Position numbers and translations under genes: made by a program. From Nodularia sphaerocarpa UHCC 0038 (GTDB taxonomy: Bacteria > Cyanobacteriota > Cyanobacteriia > Cyanobacteriales > Nostocaceae): a stretch of 64,000 nt of DNA. The stretch covers positions 5,088,356-5,152,355 of the forward strand of contig NZ_CP060140.1 of the NCBI RefSeq assembly GCF_022376295.1, written 5' to 3'. Every line of letters starts with the position of its first letter. Positions within the stretch are counted from its first letter, which is position 1. Below, piece by piece: positions 26,032 to 33,600 of this stretch. The notes beneath the pieces were generated by a model. The model searched no databases. It was not told the DNA's origin and saw only the letters and a program-made list of their open reading frames with translations.

Positions 26032-26655
26032 TTAAAGCCCCAGCCAAGTCTTGATTAAATCCAGAAGACTAGAACCACCCCAAACCACTGCTATCAAAAT
26101 GGAAATACTGGAAATTCCCCCAATCAGACAGATAACTAAACCTCCTAAGCTAATCGCACCATCATCTTCTAGTAAGCCAAAGCTAGTTACGAAAACTCCG
26201 ATAGCTGGGAGGGTGTTGGTTCCGGGAATGGGAATAATCATGGAAATGGCCATTAAGGCGATCGCCATCCCAATGGTGACTTTACCTGGTAGAGTAGTAC
26301 AAATATAGGTCAAACGCGGTCGGGCGATCGCTTCAATCTTTTGCAACCAAGGATTTCCCGCCTTCAAAAACTTCTGGACTGTTTCCAGTTTAATGGGATG
26401 ATTGAGCATTTTTTGGGGTAGCCAGGGAATTTTAGCCCCCACAATCAGCTGTATAGCCAGTAAAAAAATCAGAACACCGAAAGGAGTCGAGTAACCAGGC
26501 GCAGGAACGGGTAAAGCTGAAGGAAGAGACAAAATCACCAGCAAAAACCCAAAAACTCGTTCCTTGGCTAGCAGCAGAATCTCTGCCAAAGTTACTTGTG
26601 CGGTGCGGTCTTCGTCAAAAAAATAGCGTTGTAACTCTTGGGATAGTCTAGCCAT
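26032..26655 (-). CDS. ExoD-family exopolysaccharide synthesis protein
   Basis: Membrane protein of the ExoD family, first described in Rhizobium exopolysaccharide production and since found widely in cyanobacteria. The pattern fits: N-terminal QVTLAEILLLAKERVFGFLL, then SLPSALPVPAPGYSTPFG, AIQLIVGAKIPWLP, and C-terminal helices with MAISMIIPIPGTNTLPA. It has several membrane segments and a length of 207 aa. Its biochemical activity is unknown. The neighbouring membrane gene downstream may be functionally linked. Confidence 0.9.
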   Translation of the reverse strand: MARLSQELQRYFFDEDRTAQVTLAEILLLAKERVFGFLLVILSLPSALPVPAPGYSTPFGVLIFLLAIQLIVGAKIPWLPQKMLNHPIKLETVQKFLKAGNPWLQKIEAIARPRLTYICTTLPGKVTIGMAIALMAISMIIPIPGTNTLPAIGVFVTSFGLLEDDGAISLGGLVICLIGGISSISILIAVVWGGSSLLDLIKTWLGL

Positions 26656-26833
26656 AGATTACCGAATCTGAGTGCAATTTATTCAAAGAATGTTAGTAGT
26701 TGAGCTTTAGCTCTAAACTTCAACTAATAACGGAAATTACAAATTTTACCTTAATTAACTTAGCTTAACTTTGGTCTACTGACTAGACTTTAAAAAATAG
26801 CATTTTCCAATTGGGTAGTTACAAAAAAATAAC

Positions 26834-26939
26834 TATAGCAATTCCCATTCAAGTGAGGTACAAGCAGTAATAATTAAACGCAGATGGACGCAGATGGACG
26901 CAAATAATTTTGTACTTTATTAGACTAGGAAATGCTATA
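26834..26939. mobile_element. 106-bp MITE, second copy, opposite orientation
   Basis: Begins tatagcaattccca and ends taggaaatgctata, flanked by TA. It is the reverse-complement counterpart of the copy at 13247-13352 and has the same length. The internal part carries cagatggacg direct repeats. Confidence 0.85.
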
Positions 26940-27216
26940 CCCACAGATAAACACCTATTTAGACACTTTAGTGGCTAATGGACGAGAATGCCAAGTGTAC
27001 ATTCATAAGTTCATCCTTAATTCACATGAAATGCGCCATAACAGAATACACATAGTACAGAATGGCGGAAATAACACAACTATTTGAAATCAATGAAAAG
27101 CCTGTATAACAAGTACGGGCTGCAATACGCCCCTCCTGACTTCACGGCGGTACTAGCCCCTACCCGCAAGCGAATGGGTACATCGACCTCATTTTAATAT
27201 GCTTTTTGCCCAAGGC

Positions 27217-27247
27217 TGTTAGAGACTTTCCACGGAAGGTCTCTACA
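27217..27247. repeat. 31-bp palindrome, tgtagagacgt family member
   Basis: Arms tgttagagactttcc and its near-complement ggaaggtctctaca around a short centre. It belongs with 7887-7917, 34401-34430 and 61438-61467. Confidence 0.75.
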
Positions 27248-27268
27248 TTCTTTGTCACCAGATTTCCT

Positions 27269-27330
27269 CTAAGAGGATGTTTGAAAAGTATGAGGCGAAT
27301 ATAAATTAGACTTTTCAAACAACCTCTTAG
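27269..27330. mobile_element. 62-bp MITE with 21-bp inverted repeats overlapping a stop codon
   Basis: Left end ctaagaggatgtttgaaaag and right end its complement with one mismatch, around a short centre (tgaggcgaatataaattag). The TAA stop of the methyltransferase gene (27327-27329) is inside the right inverted repeat. A longer, nested relative is at 36363-36597. The hairpin could also work as a terminator. Confidence 0.85.
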
Positions 27331-28460
27331 CTATGCACCATTAAATATTGACCATTGCCATTATATTCACCATCACAACTGGCAAAATTTCTCACAAACC
27401 ATATCAGATAAAATCTCCATATCCGGCGAAATTTCGCATACTCAATCCCATAATTTAAGTGCTTTACGGTTTCTTGATGATTGTCAAAATTATTTAGCCA
27501 TGTGGCAAATGTTTGTGAGTAATTAGAACCATTTAAATACCATCTTCTCACGGTTTTCAGATTCTTTTTATGGCTAGGAACTGCATCGTAATTCCAATAT
27601 CTACCGTGGGGGAAAATGTATTTGTGTGTGTAAGCACTAGAGATATTGTTAGGGGTACGAACTGTAATAATGTGAATAAAAACCTTACCATTATCCTTGA
27701 GAAAAGAAGCTAATTTTTCAAAGGAGTTAGTTAAATTACCCACATGGCAGAAAACTCCTATAGACAGTATTTTGTCAAATTTTGTCTCAAAATTGGCATC
27801 ATTTAAATCTCCTTCAAATAAGATGAATCTGCCTGAACTGAGGAAGCTTTCAGGGTCTTGCATCTTCTGGCGCATATATTCACATTGCTCGTGGCTCAAA
27901 TTCAGCCCAGTTACCTTGACATTAGGAAATTTAGACAGAATATAATTGGGAACGCATCCCCAACCACAGCCAAAGTCTAATATATGGTCTCCATCCTGGA
28001 TATCTAATTTCTCAATCACATCATCGATCATATCTATCTGTGATTGTTCCAGGTTTAATGCTCCTTTTTCCCATAATCCCATACTGTATTTAGGATAAAT
28101 AAGTTTTCCCTCACCTAACATCCTATTCAGCATGGCTTGAGGTAAATCATACTGAATTTTCATTAAATCTCTTGAACCTTCGGCAATATGATCGGTTTCT
28201 TTTAATACCCATTCATAAGGTGCTAAAAGGGAAGGAAAATATTTGAAGAAAACAGGCATACAAGTATCAAAAAGTGTTCGCAGAGTTGAGTCAGGAATTT
28301 CTAATCCGTTAATGTAAGCCTCTGCTATGGCCATTTGCACTGTATTCACTACCTCGACGGCTCCACGGGTTGCTTGATATGCTAATGGATTTTTGTTATT
28401 TATATCTCCTATGAGAGGTATGTGTTTTTCAATTTCTTGTAATTGATTAGTATCAATCAT
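27327..28460 (-). CDS. CFAS/coclaurine N-methyltransferase-like SAM-dependent methyltransferase with altered active site
   Basis: Class I methyltransferase related to cyclopropane-fatty-acid synthase and plant N-methyltransferases. The SAM motif reads LDFGCGWG (161-168). The KYIFPHG block (280-286) and FIHIIT with H263 match the CFAS scaffold. The bicarbonate-binding Cys of CFAS is replaced by Met (YSMGLW, M127), and the catalytic Glu in the GMFEHVG motif is Cys (C238, GVFCHVG); H239 is kept. I chose ATG 28460, giving 377 aa, because a good ribosome-binding site (aaggagta) lies just upstream; 17 extra codons would remove it. Cyclopropanation is therefore unlikely, and N- or O-methylation of another substrate is possible. 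Confidence 0.85.
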   Translation of the reverse strand: MIDTNQLQEIEKHIPLIGDINNKNPLAYQATRGAVEVVNTVQMAIAEAYINGLEIPDSTLRTLFDTCMPVFFKYFPSLLAPYEWVLKETDHIAEGSRDLMKIQYDLPQAMLNRMLGEGKLIYPKYSMGLWEKGALNLEQSQIDMIDDVIEKLDIQDGDHILDFGCGWGCVPNYILSKFPNVKVTGLNLSHEQCEYMRQKMQDPESFLSSGRFILFEGDLNDANFETKFDKILSIGVFCHVGNLTNSFEKLASFLKDNGKVFIHIITVRTPNNISSAYTHKYIFPHGRYWNYDAVPSHKKNLKTVRRWYLNGSNYSQTFATWLNNFDNHQETVKHLNYGIEYAKFRRIWRFYLIWFVRNFASCDGEYNGNGQYLMVHS

Positions 28461-28849
28461 GTTTATACTCCTTGTATAAAGGTGGATAATTCTCTCGTGA
28501 ATTACCACCAATATTAGTGAGCATTTAGTTGATTGTTCACCTACATTTAGGGAGATGTAAATTCAATGGAATTTTATAAATACTATTTCTTGAATCTCTA
28601 AATATTCGTCCATAATATATATGCCAAAAGATTAATATCGCTATTCCTATCTCAATAGTAGGGGCATATTGCTATATGCCCCTACAAGAATTATTCGACC
28701 ACAGATGAACACAGATGAACACAGATAAATATAAATACGGATAAATACGGATAAATACAAATACGTACCTCAGCTGACTAGGAAAGGCTATAATTGCTCA
28801 TGGTTAATTGATGGCTAGCCAATTAACCATTTACAGCAATTAAAAATTA
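28461..28849. other. Intergenic region with tandem and inverted repeats
   Basis: 389 bp. It contains the promoter and ribosome-binding site of the methyltransferase (AAGGAG at about 28467-28472), a gtaggggcatat/atatgcccctac inverted repeat at about 28660-28687, and acagatgaac and ataaatacgg direct repeats. It also holds a decayed third copy of the 106-bp MITE ending near 28792. Confidence 0.6.
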
Positions 28850-29776
28850 TTAAAGTGGTTTGTCATTTTTGTAACTGGCGATAGCTACTCTGAGATTACC
28901 TTGGTGTTCTGCAAGCAAGCGATCGCCTGCTGCTTTTTCTAAGCCTGTCCAGTGCATCAGCAATGCTAGTTTCACCCATTTCCCACTGCGTTCTAGTAAA
29001 AAACCAGCAGCTTCCCGACTTAAACCTGTTAAGTCTTGTAACATCTGTAAAGCGCGATCGCGTAACTTTTGATTTGTTACCGCTACATCCACCATGCGAT
29101 TACCGTAAACTTTTCCCAGCTTCACCATTACCCCAGTGGACAGGATATTTAAAGCTAGCTTTGTGGCTGTACCAGCTTTTAAGCGAGTTGAACCCGCGAG
29201 GATTTCTGGGCCAGTTAATAAGCGAATATCAACATCAGCATCAAAGCGTACTTGCTCGGTAGGTACACAGGCAATAAAAATAGTCCTAGCGCCCCTTTGA
29301 CGAGAGGCGTTAAGCGCTCCGTGGACAAAAGGAGTTGTGCCACCGGCGGTAATACCGACTACTACATCTAATTGCGTAATGTGTCGTTGTGCGATCGCCG
29401 CCTCACCATCTTCGGTACGGTCTTCTAAATCTTCAGAACTGCGTACCAATGCACCAGCACCACCCGCAATAATGCCCTGTACCAACTCTGGAGGCGTACA
29501 GAAAGTAGGTGGACATTCAGACGCGTCTAACACCCCTAACCTGCCACTTGTCCCCGCCCCAACATAAAATAAACGTCCTCCCTGGCTCAAACGTTCCGCC
29601 GCCAAATCAATGGCTTGAGCCAACTGAATTTGAGCCGCCGCCACCGCCGCCACAGCTTTTTCGTCTTCGCGATTAAACAAATCCACCAACTCCAGAGAAC
29701 TGAGTTGGTCTAAGTTAAGACTATCAGGATTTACCTGCTCAGTTAAAAGATAGCCCCGTGACTGTAAATTTGTCAT
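28850..29776 (-). CDS. murQ: N-acetylmuramic acid 6-phosphate etherase
   Basis: Cleaves MurNAc-6-phosphate to GlcNAc-6-phosphate and lactate during peptidoglycan recycling. The SIS-fold signature is present: YVGAGTSGRLGVLDASECPPTF (about 66-87, reading split across the block), then a VVGITAGGTTPFVHGAL region, then AGSTRLKAGTATKLALN. Catalytic residues lie in ASECPPTF. Length (308 aa) is normal. ATG 29776 is the natural start. It is alone, and the kinase that feeds it is not in this window. Confidence 0.96.
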   Translation of the reverse strand: MTNLQSRGYLLTEQVNPDSLNLDQLSSLELVDLFNREDEKAVAAVAAAQIQLAQAIDLAAERLSQGGRLFYVGAGTSGRLGVLDASECPPTFCTPPELVQGIIAGGAGALVRSSEDLEDRTEDGEAAIAQRHITQLDVVVGITAGGTTPFVHGALNASRQRGARTIFIACVPTEQVRFDADVDIRLLTGPEILAGSTRLKAGTATKLALNILSTGVMVKLGKVYGNRMVDVAVTNQKLRDRALQMLQDLTGLSREAAGFLLERSGKWVKLALLMHWTGLEKAAGDRLLAEHQGNLRVAIASYKNDKPL

Positions 29777-29919
29777 AGTCTACATCTTCATAAATAGCTT
29801 TATTAACTACATACACTAACTCGTCTGTCTTCCCCCACTCCCCCGGTTACTGAGCGACTTGTACTGAGCGAAGTCGAAGTAAGTCGAAGTAACTCCCCAC
29901 TCCCGACTCCCCAATCACT

Positions 29920-30372
29920 TCACAACAAACCTTCCAATTTGCGACGCATATTTTCTAATTCAGAATCAGACATTTCTGGTGCGGCTGATGGTACTTCGTT
30001 AGAACGGTAGCTATCCTCATCAGTATCCTCCTCTTCAGCTTCAGCTTGCCAGTCAGTATTTTCCAAATTCATTTCTGGGGGTAAAATTAAATCGCTGTTA
30101 GCCGGAACAATTTCCCATTCATAACCAGCACTTTCACAAAACCCCTTAATTTCCTCAGCATCGAGCATTTCCACTGTAGGCGTAGGGAAATCTTGAGCTT
30201 CCAGTAACAGAGCAAAGCGCAAAGCGTCATCTTCTGACTCAAACATCAAAATTTTATTGCGTACAGCCCCTGGCTGCGATGACGAAGCATCTGCCACCCG
30301 AATTGAGTGAATCCCCTCATTTTCTGTGTGAGCATTGAAAATTAGCACAAAAACACGCATTGGTGTAATCAT
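29920..30372 (-). CDS. DUF3110-domain protein (150 aa)
   Basis: Cyanobacterial and plastid-lineage protein of unknown function. The DUF3110 core is residues 5-95: MRVFVLIFNAHTENEGIHS, then NKILMFESEDDALRFALLLEAQDFP, then CESAGYEWEIVP. The C-terminal 50 residues are acidic (Glu/Asp/Ser) with a final helical segment. Start is ATG 30372, or ATG 30360 (MRVFVLIF), which would remove four residues. The gene is divergent from tamB, 296 bp away. Confidence 0.9.
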   Translation of the reverse strand: MITPMRVFVLIFNAHTENEGIHSIRVADASSSQPGAVRNKILMFESEDDALRFALLLEAQDFPTPTVEMLDAEEIKGFCESAGYEWEIVPANSDLILPPEMNLENTDWQAEAEEEDTDEDSYRSNEVPSAAPEMSDSELENMRRKLEGLL

Positions 30373-30668
30373 CTTTCCTTCTGTTTTGGGATCTACTTAT
30401 ACTATTAAAGTTTGAGACTGTGCAAAAAAGGCAAACACACAGCTACAACTTTTACTTGATTCAGATTTTTTCGTAGCATCAATAACTTTAAACTAGCAAA
30501 CAGTAGCAAATTGAACTTTGAACAATTATTGCCACAATGGTCTCCATCATTTCATATCCCCAAATCTAAAATAGGTTTGTATCCTGGAATAAGCATCACC
30601 ATCATATTTATATTTGTCAGTTACTGCTAGTAGTCAGCCAGCTACACCCAGCCATAAGCGAAACCATA

Positions 30669-33600
30669 ATGACTAAAACTCCCAATCAAGATCACCATTC
30701 CCATTCTTCCGCACAAAAGCGTTTGTGGTGGCTGGCGTTGAGTCGCGGTGGCATTGCCCTGAGCGGACTTTTGCTAGTGGGAATGGCCGTCGGTATTTGG
30801 AGGTTAAGGAATTTTGTCCAACAAGAATTAACGCCTCTAGCCCAAAGCGGCATCACGAACACACTCAACCGTCCGGTAAATTTGGGAGAAGTCACAGGCT
30901 TTTCCTTGACAGGAGTACAGTTTGGGGCTTCCAGCATTCCCGCAACACCCACAGATCCAGATCGGGCAGTTGTGGATGCTGTAGAGGTGGGTTTTGATCC
31001 GTGGCAATTAATTTTGAAGCGTCAACTGAAGCTGGATGTCACTTTAGTTAACCCAGATATTTACATTCAACAAGATAATCAAGGGCGCTGGATAAGTACG
31101 AAAATTGCCCCAGCAAGTGATCCAAAGCTGATTAAAACTGATTTAGACAAACTCCGATTTCGTAATGGCAAGCTGCTATTGATACCGCAAGTTAGAGATG
31201 AGCAAGTCATAGCCACCGTCACCCCTGTAGCATTTTCACAAGTCAACGGCACAGCCCAACTGCTAGAAAAAAACGAGCTGATTAAGTTCAACGTCAGGGG
31301 GGAAGCAGGTAGTGGGGGCAATCTGGCTATTCAAGGAGAGGTAATTCCTCAAACATTAGCAGCTAAATTACAACTGCGATCGCAAGATTTATTAGCTGCT
31401 AAAATTACCCAAGTCATCAAGTTACCCTTCGACTTCCAAGCGGGTAAAGTTAATGGCAACGTGCAGATTCAACTCACACCACAACAGCCGCCTCTACTAT
31501 TTGGCAATGCTGACTTGCAAGGCGTAACTTTACAAATTCCCAAGTTACCCCAAGCTTTTCTCAATACCCAAGGGGCAATCCGCTTCAGTGGGACAGAAGT
31601 CAAGTTAGATAATGTTGCCGGCAATTATGGCAAAATTCCTCTAGTGGCTACAGGCATTATCGACCCGAAAACAGGCTATAAATTGGCAGGGCGTGTCAAT
31701 GCAGTCAGTGCGGCTAATACTCAAGAAAGTCTCAAGATCACATTTCCAGTACCTGTAAAGGGGGATTTACAAGCTAACTTACAAATGCTTGGCCCCATCA
31801 CCAAACCCGTTCTCTCAGGCTCAGTTGCCACTATTAAAACTGCCCAGATTGATAAAATTGATTTTAATAATATTACTAGTAAATTTGAATTTGTTCCTGA
31901 TGCTGATTTAATTAGTTTCCGAGATATCCAGGGAAAAGCCGCAGTTGGTGGAGAAATTACGGGTGTTGGTTACATCAAACTGGGGACAACACCCCAATTA
32001 GATTTTAATTTCGCCGCTAAGAAGATTTCCGGGGATGCCGTAGCTAAAATTTATGGAACAACACCCCCAATCCAAATCGGTACTGTTTCCGCTACAGCTC
32101 AATTGACTGGTATAGCTGATAATGTGCAAACTGTGGTCAAATGGCAAGCCCCAGAAGCCACCTATCCCGGTACTGGTGAAACAGTCATCGCCGCAGACCG
32201 TACCCTCACCTTCCGCAATGTAGCGTTGAATGTCGCTGGTGGAATGGTACGGGGTTCTGGTAATTTTGCCAAAGGGCGTTGGCAAGCCGTTACCCAAGCC
32301 TCTGGTGTAGGGTTAACACCTTTTGTAGACCAAAATCAACTGCAAAATATCTCTTTGACAGGGGCAGAATTTAATGGTCGTGTCATCCTCGAAGGTAGTG
32401 CCGAACCGTTTCAAGTTGCCACCATTCGCACTGAAGGCGCAGGAGTAAACATTGGTGGTGGTACAGTTGCAGTTTCTAATATCCAGTTCCAAGACCAAAA
32501 CTTTTCGGCGCAACTGGTGGCTAATAATGTCAGACTAGGGCGGATCTTGAAAGAATCCCCCCCCGCTTTGGCTGGTCCCTTGGCAGGTACGTTTCAAATC
32601 GCAGGAAACACAGAGAATTTTGCACTCAACACCTTACGCGGCACTGGTGAAGCCCGGCTGAATGTCGCAGGTGGAACTGTGACAGCCTCTAATATCCAAT
32701 TAGCTAATGGTCTATATCAGGCACAAGTCCAAGCCAATAATCTGGCTATACAGCAGTTGGCAGCAGTTCCAGAACAATTTAAAGGCGCGTTAACAGGTCA
32801 ATTTCAGGTCGCAGGGTCTGTGGAATCCTTCTCTCCAGAAACTTTCCAAGCTACTGGTCAGGGACGGCTTAAGGTTGCGGGGGGAACCATTACAGCCTCT
32901 AATATTCAATTGGCTAAAGGTCGATATCAAGGGCAAGTTCAAACCAATAATCTCCCTTTGCAACAGTTGGTCGCAGTACCACCCCAATTCCAGGGAGGGT
33001 TAACTGGTAAATTAAATGTGGCGGGGTCGGTTGAGTCCTTTACTCCAGAAACTATCCAAGCCAGTGGAGAGGGACGGTTGAATGTTGCCGGGGGAACGAT
33101 TACAGCTTCTAATATTCAACTGGCTAATGGTCGCTATCAGGCTGTAGTTGATGCGGCGGGGGTGGAATTAAATCGCTTCAATGAGCAGTTACGGGGTGAT
33201 TTGGGGGGTAAGTTGCAGGTGGCTGGCATTTTGGGGTCTGCCAAATTCGCTGATGTGCGGGCGGCTGGACAAGTACAATTATCTCAAGGTATCCCCGGTC
33301 TTGAGCAACCGTTGATTGCTGCACTAAGTTGGAGTGGTGAAAAAATAGCGATTGAACAAGCTAGCGCCAAGGGGTTAAATGTCAGTGGTGATATATTAAC
33401 GAATGCTGCTAATAACGCAGGTATCCCGGAAATTACCCAGTTAAATCTCAACGTCCAAGCCCAGAATTACAATTTACAACAGTTACCAATCAATCTGCCG
33501 AATCAGTTTGCTGTGGCGGGAAATGTGGATTTTGACGGACAAATCACTGGTAATCTGCCTTTACCCAATGTTACTGGGAAAATTGGGTTACGAGATTTGG

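Larger units (their letters stand above)
26656..27326. other. Repeat-rich intergenic region
   Basis: 671 bp with no gene. It holds, left to right: the 106-bp IS630-like MITE (26834-26939), a GC-rich repeat around 27110-27190, the 31-bp palindrome (27217-27247), and the start of the 62-bp MITE at 27269. The density suggests an insertion hotspot. The region separates exoD (leftward promoter here) from the end of the methyltransferase gene. Confidence 0.75.
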
